Below, in pieces: positions 35,065 through 43,937 of a stretch of 64,000 nt of DNA. Each line of letters starts with the position of its first letter. The stretch's first letter is position 1. Origin of the DNA: CAVVEC01 sp963770485. GTDB lineage: Bacteria > Acidobacteriota > Terriglobia > Terriglobales > Acidobacteriaceae. The translations under genes were made by a program, and so were the position numbers. The notes under the pieces are model-generated. The model ran no database searches, was not told the DNA's origin, and worked only from the letters and a program-made list of their open reading frames with translations. The DNA is taken from the NCBI GenBank assembly GCA_963770485.1, contig CAVYPX010000009.1:62001-126000 (forward strand). Reading direction: 5' to 3'.

Positions 35065-36222
35065 ATGAACCGGGAAGTCAATCTCACCAAGCGAGTCGAA
35101 ACACCGCAAGGCTGGCGATATTGCCGTGTCGTGCTATCTGCCAATGGACGGGTGAAGCCCGACATAGTGGTCGTGAATGGGAACGAAGAGCGGCACCCGG
35201 AAGGTGCGTATTACCTGGAGTGGTACGAGGGACGCAAGCGGGTCCGTCTCTCTGTAGGCAAAGATGCCCAAGACGCGGCCTCCAGACGCCAGCGGAAGGA
35301 AGCTGAACTAAACGCCGTGAACAACGGTGTCTCCGTCGTGCCCGAGAGCGGCAACAACGGGCACAGTGTGGTTCTGGCGGAAGCGATTCGAGACTTTCTG
35401 GAAGAGAAGGGTCTTCAGCGGAAGAAGAAGACGCATTCCGATTACGAAACCACTTTGCGGTACTTCCAACAGAGCTGCACGAAGCAATATCTGAACGACA
35501 TCACCCGGAAGGATTTGCTCGCGTTCAGCGCCTATTGCCGTGATGAGATGGAACTCTCCCCTCGCACCGTATTCAACAAGTTCGCCCGCGTCGTTGCCTT
35601 CCTGAAAGCGAACAAGATCAAGGTGCATGAGACCGGTGACGCTCCGAAGTTCGTGCAGGAAGAACCGGAGATTTATGAGAAAGAGGAATTGAAGAAGTTC
35701 TTCGCTGCCTGTGACTCTGAAGAGCATCTGTGGTTTGAGTTCTTTCTGATGACCGGAATGCGCGAGCAGGAGGTCATGTTCACCTGCTGGAAAGACATCA
35801 AGTTCGCAGATTACATCGTGCGTATATCACACAAGCCTGATTATGAGTGGACGCCGAAAGCGTACAAGGAGCGCGAGATTCCAGTCCCCGCGAAGCTGAT
35901 GCGGTCATTGAAGAAGCTCCGGGCGAAGTCGAACGGCTGCCAGCTGGTATTCCCGACTGCGGGTTGCAGGCCAAAATTGGACTTCCTGGACTGCTGCAAG
36001 GCAATCGCAAAACGAGCGAAGCTCAACAAGGAAGACTTCTGGCTTCACAAGTTTCGGGCGACATTCGCAACGTGGTCACTGTGGGCCGGGGTGGACTTGC
36101 GAACGGTACAGCAGTGGCTTGGCCACTCTGACATGGAGAGCACGATGCGGTATCTCAAGCCGTCTCGCAGTCAGCAGGTACGCAAGAAGGTGAATGAGAT
36201 TTTCGGAGGAATAGATGGCTGA
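35065..36222 (+). CDS. Tyrosine recombinase / integrase
   Basis: A 385-aa phage-type integrase. An N-terminal arm-binding region and SAM-like core-binding domain (about residues 100-190) precede the catalytic domain with the full set of residues: R233 (TGMREQE), H328 and R331 (LHKFRAT), H354 (LGHSDMES) and nucleophile Y363 (MRYLKP). The ATG at 35065 follows AAGGA by 8 bases. It lies just 3' of tRNA-Ser in the same direction, the classic layout of an integrative island, and overlaps the excisionase-like gene by 8 bases. Confidence 0.93.
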   Translation: MNREVNLTKRVETPQGWRYCRVVLSANGRVKPDIVVVNGNEERHPEGAYYLEWYEGRKRVRLSVGKDAQDAASRRQRKEAELNAVNNGVSVVPESGNNGHSVVLAEAIRDFLEEKGLQRKKKTHSDYETTLRYFQQSCTKQYLNDITRKDLLAFSAYCRDEMELSPRTVFNKFARVVAFLKANKIKVHETGDAPKFVQEEPEIYEKEELKKFFAACDSEEHLWFEFFLMTGMREQEVMFTCWKDIKFADYIVRISHKPDYEWTPKAYKEREIPVPAKLMRSLKKLRAKSNGCQLVFPTAGCRPKLDFLDCCKAIAKRAKLNKEDFWLHKFRATFATWSLWAGVDLRTVQQWLGHSDMESTMRYLKPSRSQQVRKKVNEIFGGIDG

Positions 36223-36490
36223 CTTCACGGCTCAAGAAATGGCGGAAATTGAAACTCTGACACTGACCAAGAAAATTGCCCGCAATTGTCGAAACAAAGG
36301 AGCGATGACGGCCAAGGAAGTGGCTGAGATGTTAAGCGTCAGCCCGAAAACCATTTTTAAGCTGGCCCGAGCAGGCCGGATACCGTCATTTCGAATTGGT
36401 ACGGCGGTACGTTTCGATGGGCGATTAGTAATCGACTGGCTTCGCCAACAGCGACGAGGATGTCTGCCTCAAAAAGTGGGCACTAAATAA
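36215..36490 (+). CDS. Excisionase-like HTH protein
   Basis: A 91-aa protein with a MerR/excisionase-type winged helix: MTAKEVAEMLSVSPKTIFKLARAGRIPSFRIGTAVRFDGRLVIDWLRQQ (the HTH_17 pattern, residues 30-78). It overlaps the integrase gene by 8 bases, so it is translated with it. Likely a recombination directionality factor that directs excision of the island. Confidence 0.85.
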   Translation: MADFTAQEMAEIETLTLTKKIARNCRNKGAMTAKEVAEMLSVSPKTIFKLARAGRIPSFRIGTAVRFDGRLVIDWLRQQRRGCLPQKVGTK

Positions 36491-36854
36491 AAGGCAGCTG
36501 GCGTAATGAATGCGCAGGCTGGATTATCGCGGTCAGGACATCCGAGTCACCTACGGAACAGACCCTTGCGGACTGCCACAGTCCTCAAAACTGATATGGC
36601 CCACAGCGGACACACAAAAACTGCCCCTATCACCTGGAGCTGGATGCCTTTTGACTGACCGACAGTAAGCCGGTAATCGACCGCCGAATCTCCGCTCCCA
36701 CGGACTGAAGGCGATACTTACGTCCCCAACCGGACGAGAGCTGATCGCACGATCCCTCTGCTTGCTGTGGTCCTGGTCTTGCTATCCTTAGCTTGGGCTG
36801 TTTTGTGATGTTCAGCAATCTGTAGAGGGGCGCGTGCAGGGTGAAGGAGTCTCT
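36491..36854. other. Intergenic, no gene seen
   Basis: A 364-base gap after the integrase module. No reading frame with a ribosome binding site, no RNA gene and no clear repeat were found; a promoter for the next gene is expected but not assigned. Confidence 0.4.
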
Positions 36855-37466
36855 ATGGCCGATCAAGGGAAGCCAAGGCCTATCGACATTGCACTGAAAG
36901 CTAAGATGAAGATGATCATCGACATGGCGATCGACTTCGCTGGAATGACGAGAGTATTGATGAAAGGTTCGAACGCCAAGGTATTCCGGAAGCTCGAACA
37001 GCTCTTTGCAGAACTAGACATCGTCGCCAGCCAAGAGCACTATGACCAGTTGCATGTGGGCTTCTGCGAATGGTTCACGCAGAATATTCGTACCGCAGAA
37101 AAGAAACTTAAGAACGGTCGCGTCAAGGCAGTAGGTCCGAGCTCCTACGGACACGCCGCAAAGGTTCTGGATATTACAGCCAAGGTATTTGTCTATTACT
37201 GCGGTCTGCCCTCATCAGACAAAGCCAAGGCACTCGTGCCGATGCTGCACGGGGCAATCGACAACCAGATCCTGGACCACTCGAAGCAGAGATTCCCGGC
37301 GGCTGGGATTACGGCCGGCAGTATCGCGGAGATGGACCGGGGCGAGTACGAGCTGTTACAGTCTCTCGTACAGCAGGAGATCGAAGAGGACTTTGAAACA
37401 GAAATCTGTCGTGCGCAGTACGATGACATCCTTTTCCTGCGCTTAAACCGCGAGCCGGTCAACTGA
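36855..37466 (+). CDS. Island protein of unknown function
   Basis: A 203-aa mostly helical, soluble protein without recognised domains. AAGGAG lies 5 bases before ATG 36855. The centre contains FCEWFTQNIRTAEKKLKNGR and SYGHAAKVLDITAKVFVYYC, and the C-terminus is acidic (QQEIEEDFETEICRAQYDDI). It stands between the integrase module and the defence genes. Its real gene status is supported by the ribosome binding site and length; a function cannot be given. Confidence 0.65.
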   Translation: MADQGKPRPIDIALKAKMKMIIDMAIDFAGMTRVLMKGSNAKVFRKLEQLFAELDIVASQEHYDQLHVGFCEWFTQNIRTAEKKLKNGRVKAVGPSSYGHAAKVLDITAKVFVYYCGLPSSDKAKALVPMLHGAIDNQILDHSKQRFPAAGITAGSIAEMDRGEYELLQSLVQQEIEEDFETEICRAQYDDILFLRLNREPVN

Positions 37467-37712
37467 CGAGACGTGCTGGCGCCCAGATCGAGCGAGTAAC
37501 CAGTCCGTCGGTTACCTCCGCTTTCAAATCTCGCCAGCTGCGACCAAGTTTTCAGACTTTGCATCCCATATACTGAAGACAGATTTGGGTTGAAGCCGGC
37601 CAAGTGCTGGTGTCCGGCGTGGCGTGCTGTCGCCCATGTGGTTCTCGTCCTGTCGCTGGTATTCAACGTAGGTATCAACATCAACCTCAACCAGCCCAAG
37701 GAGGGCACGCAT

Positions 37713-37841
37713 ATGGCAAAAACCATCAAGCAGTCCGTGTTGTCGAAGAAGTCCAAGGCACGTAGCAAGAATCACCGCAACGTAGCAAAACCGACAGCGA
37801 CGACGAATTGCATGGCCGCAAGTGCACGCCGGTCGGCTTGA
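37713..37841 (+). CDS. Small basic protein
   Basis: A 42-aa lysine/arginine-rich peptide (MAKTIKQSVLSKKSKARSKN...). A strong AAGGAGG box sits 8 bases before ATG 37713, which is the main support. The larger frame starting at 37590 adds a hydrophobic stretch without its own site. Could be a nucleic-acid-binding peptide or a spurious frame. Confidence 0.4.
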   Translation: MAKTIKQSVLSKKSKARSKNHRNVAKPTATTNCMAASARRSA

Positions 37842-38541
37842 GCCCAAATCCTGCTCGGATTAAGGGACACCTGCGTCACTGCACAGATTCCAGGGTGCCC
37901 CGAGTTCCTATACTAGCTAGAAGCAGGGACGGCGGTAGCTGTCATGCAACAGCCGCAACGTAACCCAACGGCATCGCTTACACAGGGCCGCCATCCCCAC
38001 CTCAGGAGGCAACACGAGAGAGTATCGGCCTGTGCGGATGTTCGCAGTACCCGGAGAGGCATTGGATTGTCGCCGAGCTCGAATGGCAATGTGTTTCATC
38101 CGCCACGCGTGCAGCGAGCCGCCGGAGAGATATAACCTTGAGGTCCTTTGACGCGAACACGAACTGGAGAATACGCCATGAATCACGTGGGATGGGCCTG
38201 GTGACGCGCCACGGGACTACATCTCGCGCCGAAGATGTATTGCAGCGCTTCGACCTTGGGCGGCGTGGTCGGAGTTGGCGTCGGACCTGAGAGAACAAGA
38301 AGAAGATGATGCACTGGACAGTGATTTTCAGAATGAAATCGACAATTAACTTTGTGCAGTCCAATGCAGGAAAATGATACAATTTTTTTGATATCAGACG
38401 TGTATCCAAACGGGGCCCAAAAGGCCCCGTTTGGCGTGTAGTTCGCAAAATCCACACGAAAAGGCCTGGCTCATCCGAGCTGGGCTTTTTCTATTTACGG
38501 CCAAATGAGAAGTCACAAATTCTGACAGGAAGGTGTCACAA
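37842..38541. other. Intergenic, holds a candidate small RNA
   Basis: A 700-base gap inside the island. The left two-thirds show no supported gene. The right part contains an extended -10 box, a 12-bp perfect hairpin and a terminator, listed as a candidate ncRNA at 38384-38490. A small reading frame with ribosome binding site follows at 38542. Confidence 0.5.
38384..38490 (+). ncRNA. Candidate structured small RNA
   Basis: An extended -10 element (TGATACAAT, 38375-38383) precedes a region with a perfect 12-bp hairpin (CCAAACGGGGCC at 38406-38417 with GGCCCCGTTTGG at 38423-38434, 5-base loop) and then a second stem (GGCCTGGCTC with GAGCTGGGCT, three G-U pairs) followed by TTTTTCTATTT, a terminator. 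Together this would make an RNA of about 105 bases, or a structured leader ahead of the small gene at 38542. No known RNA family is recognised. Confidence 0.4.
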
Positions 38542-38778
38542 ATGAAAAGAAGCAAGCATAAAAAATATACGAACTGCGGCGACCAGCTGCATCGCGCGCA
38601 CTGGGTCGGTGATCAACTCGTGTGCTGTTGTGGAGCGCGAAGGTTCACCATCTTCCGCGAAAGCGTCGCTCGCAAGGTCCACACCCGCACTTCGCATCGG
38701 CGACGCCGTGTTGCGATCTGTGGCCAGGGATATAAGACAAGAATTGGTTTCCCATCGCATCCAAGAAAAAAGAAGTGA
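38542..38778 (+). CDS. Small basic Cys-containing protein
   Basis: A 78-aa protein with GGAAGG 8 bases before ATG 38542. It is very basic (KRSKHKK, RRRR, PRKKK) and has cysteines in NCGDQLH and LVCCCGARRF, spaced like a degenerate zinc ribbon. It is followed at once by a strong terminator (38792-38820), giving a compact one-gene unit with the structured stretch upstream. Function unknown; nucleic-acid binding is plausible. Confidence 0.5.
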   Translation: MKRSKHKKYTNCGDQLHRAHWVGDQLVCCCGARRFTIFRESVARKVHTRTSHRRRRVAICGQGYKTRIGFPSHPRKKK

Positions 38779-38791
38779 AAATCAAAGATCC

Positions 38792-38820
38792 GAGGCCGCG
38801 CTCTGCGCGGCCTCTGTTTT
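38792..38820 (+). terminator. Rho-independent terminator
   Basis: GAGGCCGCG and CGCGGCCTC form a perfect 9-bp stem around CTCTG, followed by TGTTTT. It ends the small gene at 38542-38778 and insulates the deaminase gene that starts 40 bases later. Confidence 0.85.
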
Positions 38821-38859
38821 TCAGTTTTTGTCCCTGGTGTTGGTAACGTTTATTCTCTA

Positions 38860-40590
38860 GTGGATATGCCATTTCGCCCCCTGAAAAGTTTCTTCTCCAC
38901 TGCTGACGAACTGCTGCAGCAGGATTTGCCTACGCTTGGTGCGGTTTTACTCACACACTTGCAAAGCTATGAAGGCCTGAATACGGTGTACCAACATGCC
39001 GGAGTTAATCGGGGCTACTTCCGAGCCATGCTTGAGAACCGAAACGTGGGCCTTGGGCCGCTACCGAAAGAGCCGGAATACGGAATCCGCCAGCCTGAGG
39101 TGACAAAGCGAATGATGGAGGCGTGGAACTGGCTGGAAAGGCAGGGAGTGCTGATTCGCAATGACGAGCAAACTGCTGACTGGTTCATTATCTCCACTGA
39201 CGGAGAGCGATTGCTCAAGTCAGTTAGCGTTGCCGTGCAACACAATCCAGGTGCCGATCATTCACGGTATAAAGCGGATTCCCGACCATTTCGTTGGGAG
39301 GACCTCGATAATCGGCTTCTTTCTCCTAAAATCCAAGAGATTTCTAATGAGATGCAGAAGAGGTCCGTCGAAGGCGAGAGGAAGGCCGCCTTTGACACTA
39401 GACAGAGTGGTAATTCAGCCGGCTACCTACCGCGGCTGTTCGACTTTCAAGAACAGCTGACCGATGAGTGGGTACAGAGAGTCTTCGCCGCTCATTGCGA
39501 ATCATGGTCTCAACAGAACCGAACCGTCACTGGAGAATTCATACGGACGGTACGGGACCGAGCGATAGTTCCGCTCATTGCTGCACGAAAGTCAGCAGTA
39601 CAGTTTGAAGTTTCGCTGCGGGGCACTCGGATTCGAGAGGACCCAAATCCTGTTGCGCTTGCGGAATGGAACCGCCGGATGGATCGAATGGCGGCAACCT
39701 GGAGCCAGCGTCTGGAGTCCGACGCTGTCGCCGAGGAGTACCGAGCATCACGGCCATCTGACATTAGGGATGACCGCTATTTCGCGCTCCTGGCTATCGA
39801 AGAGGCGAAAAAAAGCATAGCTGAGGACGATAGGCCCCATCCTAAGGTTGGTGCAGTCATCGTGAAGGATGGCAAGATCCTAGCGAAAGCGTATCGCGGT
39901 GAGAAGCCGAAATCTCATGCTGAATATGTCGCACTAGAGATGAAGCTACCCGACGAAACGGTGGCTGGAGCCACGGTCTACACGACGCTTGAACCGTGCA
40001 CAAAAAGGAACCCACCCAAAATCTGCTGCGCTCAGCGACTCGTGGACCGACGGGTTGCTCGCGTACTTATTGGGATGCCCGATCCCAATCCCGACATCCG
40101 CGGCCTTGGAGATCAACTCTTGAGCGAAGCGGGCATCGAGATTCAACTATTCCCGCGAGACCTAAGGATGCAAGTCGAAGAAATGAACCGGGAATTTATC
40201 CGCGATCAAAAACAAAAGTGGAAAGCGAGAGTGTCTTCGACGAATACTAACCATCCAGCGGAATTGTCTGACTTGCAGTGCACCACAGCGATGGTTTCTG
40301 AAATTATTCTTGAAGCTCGATATATAAATCGGGAAGACGACAGACACGTCTTCCAATGTCAGTCAATCTCGGAATACCCGACTAGATACGCGGAAGGCGA
40401 TGTGCGTAGTCGACTTGAGCGACCACTGGTTGTGAAGGGTATCAACGTAACGGAAGTCGATGCTCTCACGTGGGAGCCGACACATGTCCTATACCGTGAC
40501 CCGACCACTGGGAGAGAAAAGGAGTTCGCGGTCTACGCCGGTCACAGAACGAGCGGATCAGAGGTTGTGGTATTTGACATCAACTATTGA
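38860..40590 (+). CDS. RibD/CMP-type deaminase with large N-terminal region
   Basis: A 576-aa protein. Residues 305-435 form a zinc-dependent nucleotide deaminase of the RibD/dCMP type: HPKVGAVIVKDGKIL, H353-A-E355 (zinc ligand and catalytic Glu), and EPC380 with C389 of the second zinc motif. The first 120 residues look like a winged-helix region (VTKRMMEAWNWLERQGVLI, then a WFIISTDGERLL beta wing), followed by a helical stretch (150-300) and a C-terminal beta domain (470-576). No riboflavin genes are near, so a role in vitamin synthesis is unlikely. In this island a nucleotide-depleting or base-modifying defence role is plausible. GTG 38860 or ATG 38866 is the start. Confidence 0.8.
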   Translation: MDMPFRPLKSFFSTADELLQQDLPTLGAVLLTHLQSYEGLNTVYQHAGVNRGYFRAMLENRNVGLGPLPKEPEYGIRQPEVTKRMMEAWNWLERQGVLIRNDEQTADWFIISTDGERLLKSVSVAVQHNPGADHSRYKADSRPFRWEDLDNRLLSPKIQEISNEMQKRSVEGERKAAFDTRQSGNSAGYLPRLFDFQEQLTDEWVQRVFAAHCESWSQQNRTVTGEFIRTVRDRAIVPLIAARKSAVQFEVSLRGTRIREDPNPVALAEWNRRMDRMAATWSQRLESDAVAEEYRASRPSDIRDDRYFALLAIEEAKKSIAEDDRPHPKVGAVIVKDGKILAKAYRGEKPKSHAEYVALEMKLPDETVAGATVYTTLEPCTKRNPPKICCAQRLVDRRVARVLIGMPDPNPDIRGLGDQLLSEAGIEIQLFPRDLRMQVEEMNREFIRDQKQKWKARVSSTNTNHPAELSDLQCTTAMVSEIILEARYINREDDRHVFQCQSISEYPTRYAEGDVRSRLERPLVVKGINVTEVDALTWEPTHVLYRDPTTGREKEFAVYAGHRTSGSEVVVFDINY

Positions 40591-40707
40591 TAGCAAACTC
40601 AGGAAAGGGAAAGCGGGAACAGAACGTCCTGCACTTTTCCGAACGAACGGACATTCGTGGACGTCCGGCTTGTCCCCAGTTTTTCCCGGACATCGGGAGC
40701 AACGTCT

Positions 40708-41790
40708 ATGTTCAGGATGACAGACGACGGCTCGGTCCTTAGCAATGATGATCGCGTAATCTTTTTCAGTTTTCATCGGTTCATCGCCGATATCGTGCAG
40801 GGAAAGTGTTGCTTCATTTGTGGCGCGCGGCCCGGCACCGTGCCATTCAACGACGAACACATACTCCCCGACTGGATTCTCAGGAAGTTTGAATTGCACG
40901 ACAAGACGATTACCCTTCCGAACGGAGAGAAATTTCGTTATGCGCGCTTCCGCATACCTTGTTGCGAACCCTGCAACAGCAAGATGGGGCGTGAACTGGA
41001 AACGCACGTGAGCGGGTTATTCGCAGGAGGATACGAAGCATTCACGCAATACCTAAAAGAAGGAAACCCCTGGTTCCTGTTCGGCTGGATGTGTTTGATC
41101 TTCCTGAAAACTCACCTTAAGGACAATGCCCTTTACTTCCACAAGGATCATCGTAAGGGTGAGCAACGAATCGGCGAACTGCACGCCTGGCAGGACCTCC
41201 ACCATATTCACTGCGTGGCCCGATCCTTCTATACCCAATGCGAACTCAGAGCAGAAGTATGCGGCTCACTTCTGGTGTTGCCCGCGAAGATCATTCCCGG
41301 AGTCGAGTCGTTTGATTATGGCGATCTTTCCTTCGCGCAGACCATCCTTCTTCGAATCGATGACATTGCAGTCATCACAGTATTGGATGATTCGAACGCC
41401 CTGAACAGCGTCCGGATGAGCGAACAATGGAAAATCAATGGACCACTTTCACCATTGCAACTTCGTGAGATCGCGGTCCGGATGGCCGTTCAAAACCCTC
41501 TTCTGGAGGAGCGCCCTTTTTTTTCGTCAGAGATGGATTTGCAACGTGAGGAATGTGCCATCGTTGCCCATCGACCACCCGACGTTCGCTTTGTAGAGCC
41601 TACGGCGGAAAACGAGGAGCTATTTGGTCGGATGATGCAACACCACTGCGGCCCGATGATCCCCGAGGGACCGGAGAAGGACTACATCATGGAGCAAATG
41701 GGTGCGGGTCACTACACTTTCCTTCTTGACGAGCACGGCGAATTCCGGGCGGATCACATGAACGTAATTAACCCGGGAAATTCCGGATAG
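40708..41790 (+). CDS. HNH-type nuclease domain protein
   Basis: A 360-aa protein. The N-terminal part (about residues 30-95) carries an HNH/CapR-like zinc finger nuclease core: CCFICGARPG, then NDEHILPDW with the catalytic histidine, and CCEPCNSKMG. The rest is an unrecognised helical/beta region of 260 residues. GGGAG lies 8 bases before ATG 40708. It follows the deaminase gene by 117 bases on the same strand and may belong to the same defence module. A terminator lies at 41995. Confidence 0.75.
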   Translation: MFRMTDDGSVLSNDDRVIFFSFHRFIADIVQGKCCFICGARPGTVPFNDEHILPDWILRKFELHDKTITLPNGEKFRYARFRIPCCEPCNSKMGRELETHVSGLFAGGYEAFTQYLKEGNPWFLFGWMCLIFLKTHLKDNALYFHKDHRKGEQRIGELHAWQDLHHIHCVARSFYTQCELRAEVCGSLLVLPAKIIPGVESFDYGDLSFAQTILLRIDDIAVITVLDDSNALNSVRMSEQWKINGPLSPLQLREIAVRMAVQNPLLEERPFFSSEMDLQREECAIVAHRPPDVRFVEPTAENEELFGRMMQHHCGPMIPEGPEKDYIMEQMGAGHYTFLLDEHGEFRADHMNVINPGNSG

Positions 41791-42164
41791 ATTTCCGAAA
41801 CAAAGTTGTTTGAGTTTGGTGGCCGTACCGGTGGCCCTGGGCACTTCCGTTCCTTACCTTACCCGCAATCTGCCCTGACGCCGGTCAGTCGCGCACTTGC
41901 TCCGTGCCCGCAATAGGCTTACCAAATTTGGCACGCTGCCGACACACAGCTAGGGGCCATGAACCGGCCCCAAGCGCGCTTATCAGTGCCCATCCTGGAG
42001 CCGGACTACCGGGCTAACGCTCCAGTTTTTCCGTATTTGACTGAGAGATCCACAACCGGGTTTCAATAGAATCTGGCGAGCGAAGATTTTACGTCTATGC
42101 TTGTTTAAGTGAGCATAGCGCAATTGTGCTTGTTATTTCAAGCGAACAGCGTTACAGTGGCGAA
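41791..42164. promoter_or_regulatory. Control region of the HTH-TIR-APAZ / pAgo operon
   Basis: Holds a terminator for the HNH gene and two palindromes just before the Argonaute operon: CTATGCT at 42095-42101 with AGCATAG at 42112-42118 (7-bp arms, 10-base centre), and GCTTG at 42128-42132 with CAAGC at 42139-42143. Both contain TGCTTGTT on the same strand. They sit where an autorepressor would bind, and the first gene of the operon carries an XRE-type HTH. No other gene is seen here. Confidence 0.55.
41995..42030 (+). terminator. Candidate rho-independent terminator
   Basis: CTGGAGC (41995-42001) pairs with GCTCCAG (42019-42025) around a loop that itself contains CCGG-ACTA-CCGG, followed directly by TTTTT. 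Placed about 200 bases after the HNH gene. Confidence 0.65.
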
Positions 42165-43937
42165 ATGTTGGAGTCGCTAGGCGCCCTCTTAAAGAAGAGC
42201 CGTACCGACGCTGGATTCACCCTGCGTGCCGTTGAAACACAAACTTCGATTTCGAATGCCTACCTGTCACAGCTCGAAACGGGCAAAGCAGAGAACCCAT
42301 CCCCAGCAATGTTGCGCAAGCTCGCCGAGTTGTACAAGGTCCGCTACGAGACACTGCTAACAGCTGCAGGATACGCCCCCGAAGCTGGTCCAGCAACCCG
42401 CGACTTGTTTCTTTCTCACAACTCGAAAGACAAGTCGGTAGTGCGCGAACTGGCAGGCGCGATCGAATCGGAACTATATGGAGGGCGGCGGCTCACGGTC
42501 TGGGTGGACGAAGCGGAAATTCGAGCCGGCGAAAGCATCCCAGGCAAAGTAAATGAGGGCTTGGAAAAGAGCCGATTCATTGCGGTAGTGATGGCGCCGG
42601 CGTATTTCCAGAGCGCCAGCGGCTGGACGGATGCGGAATGGCACGCCGTTTTACATACCGACCCGGACAATCGCAGAGCCCGTCTGATTCCGCTCCTCGT
42701 CGCAGACTGTCCTTTCATTCCGTTCCTGCTACGACATCTCAAGGCCATTGATCTCCGCGGCGATCGGTTCGCCGAAGGGCTACGCCAGTTGCTGGCGATC
42801 CTGCGAAACGAGCCCTTGCCGCGCCCGGTGATGCATCGCGGTCAGCTGATCACGGCCGATGGCCGAATCGAACGCGCCACGTTGATCGCCGAGCGGGCGG
42901 TTCCGGATGCTGATCCGGATGTTGTGACAGAAACTTTGTACTGTAATTTGCTTCCGATCGAGCGCCTCCCTCGGTACGTGTACACCGCGGAGATTGCCAG
43001 TGATCTGATCCGAGTCAGTGCCCAAGGAGAAACGCTTCCGCCTTCGAAGAGTCGGATTAAGCAAGTGATTCGCGCAGCGCAAGAGAGTGAGCGAATTGAG
43101 CCAGAACGACGCTTCATGCCGGCCTTTCGTATGTACGAAGAGCGAATCGTCACCTTCCATGACTTGGAAGATCCCGACGGAGCATTGGCTTCAGTGATTG
43201 ATGAAAACACGGTCGAGGTTGTTGATATGGCGACCTTCGTTCGGGATGAGGACTTGCGGAAACTGGTGGTATCGCTCTTCAACATGGCGATTGGAAGGCA
43301 TCTGGGTCGAGCCGGACTGGTGATTGACGAAGAGAAGCAGGGTCGGTTCTTTTTTCCCGATAGAGACGGGCAAGCGAGAACGATTACTTGGACTCCCCGG
43401 AAGAAGAAGGCGTTGCGCACCGTGGCCAAACCCGTGGTGAAAGATGACCGCGTGTTGTTTTGGAGAAACTTGGGCGCATATGTGCAAGTGATCTTTCTCG
43501 CAAACAAGTTCTACATCCAAGTGGTTCCGACGTGGGTGATTTCCAACGATGGGCACACTGCTGCCACAGGGCCGGACATTGGGCGGAAGGTCATACGCTG
43601 GACAGGCCCGGAACGCAACATGCAGGTTCTATTTCATATTCGCTTCTGGACAAGCATTCTCCGCGGGGGCAAAGGTGGACCGATCGCCATCCGCGCCGGA
43701 GATCAGTTTCTGGAGGTCGCTACTGCACCCGCTCATATCCAGCTTGCATTCGGCATTGGTAATGATCAAAGAGACCTGATGCGACTGCTAGACGAAGAGG
43801 CTCCGGTGATTGCTGCTGACGAAGAGGAACGGGCCGAGATTGTTCTCGATGCTTCTCTAGATGAGGACGTGGAGATTGAGGAGCTGGACGACGGGGAAAT
43901 CGATGAAGCAGTGCCCGTCAATGAGGAGACCGAATGA
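42165..43937 (+). CDS. HTH-TIR-APAZ protein, effector subunit of a short-Argonaute system
   Basis: A 590-aa protein joining three parts. Residues 1-65 are an XRE/Cro-type helix-turn-helix (LGALLKKSRTDAGFTLRAVETQTSISNAYLSQLETG... split here; a classic HTH_3). Residues 78-215 form a TIR domain: RDLFLSHNSKDK, VWVDEAEIRAGESI and GWTDAEW with E158 placed as the NADase glutamate. Residues 220-560 match an APAZ region (FWRNLGAYVQVIFLANKFYIQ, VPTWVISNDG, GPDIGRKVIRW, FGIGNDQ), which partners short Argonautes; the tail is acidic. In SPARTA, guide-target recognition activates the TIR to destroy NAD+. Start 42165 is preferred over GTG 42126, which would overlap the operators. It overlaps the next gene by 4 bases (ATGA). 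Confidence 0.82.
   Translation: MLESLGALLKKSRTDAGFTLRAVETQTSISNAYLSQLETGKAENPSPAMLRKLAELYKVRYETLLTAAGYAPEAGPATRDLFLSHNSKDKSVVRELAGAIESELYGGRRLTVWVDEAEIRAGESIPGKVNEGLEKSRFIAVVMAPAYFQSASGWTDAEWHAVLHTDPDNRRARLIPLLVADCPFIPFLLRHLKAIDLRGDRFAEGLRQLLAILRNEPLPRPVMHRGQLITADGRIERATLIAERAVPDADPDVVTETLYCNLLPIERLPRYVYTAEIASDLIRVSAQGETLPPSKSRIKQVIRAAQESERIEPERRFMPAFRMYEERIVTFHDLEDPDGALASVIDENTVEVVDMATFVRDEDLRKLVVSLFNMAIGRHLGRAGLVIDEEKQGRFFFPDRDGQARTITWTPRKKKALRTVAKPVVKDDRVLFWRNLGAYVQVIFLANKFYIQVVPTWVISNDGHTAATGPDIGRKVIRWTGPERNMQVLFHIRFWTSILRGGKGGPIAIRAGDQFLEVATAPAHIQLAFGIGNDQRDLMRLLDEEAPVIAADEEERAEIVLDASLDEDVEIEELDDGEIDEAVPVNEETE

Noticed and set aside
38180..38540. Retron-type msr/msd element
   Set aside because: The hairpins invited the idea, but no reverse transcriptase gene is found anywhere near.
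38860..40590. Riboflavin biosynthesis gene ribD
   Set aside because: The deaminase motif fits, but the reductase domain is absent, the N-terminal 300 residues do not belong to RibD and no rib genes are nearby.
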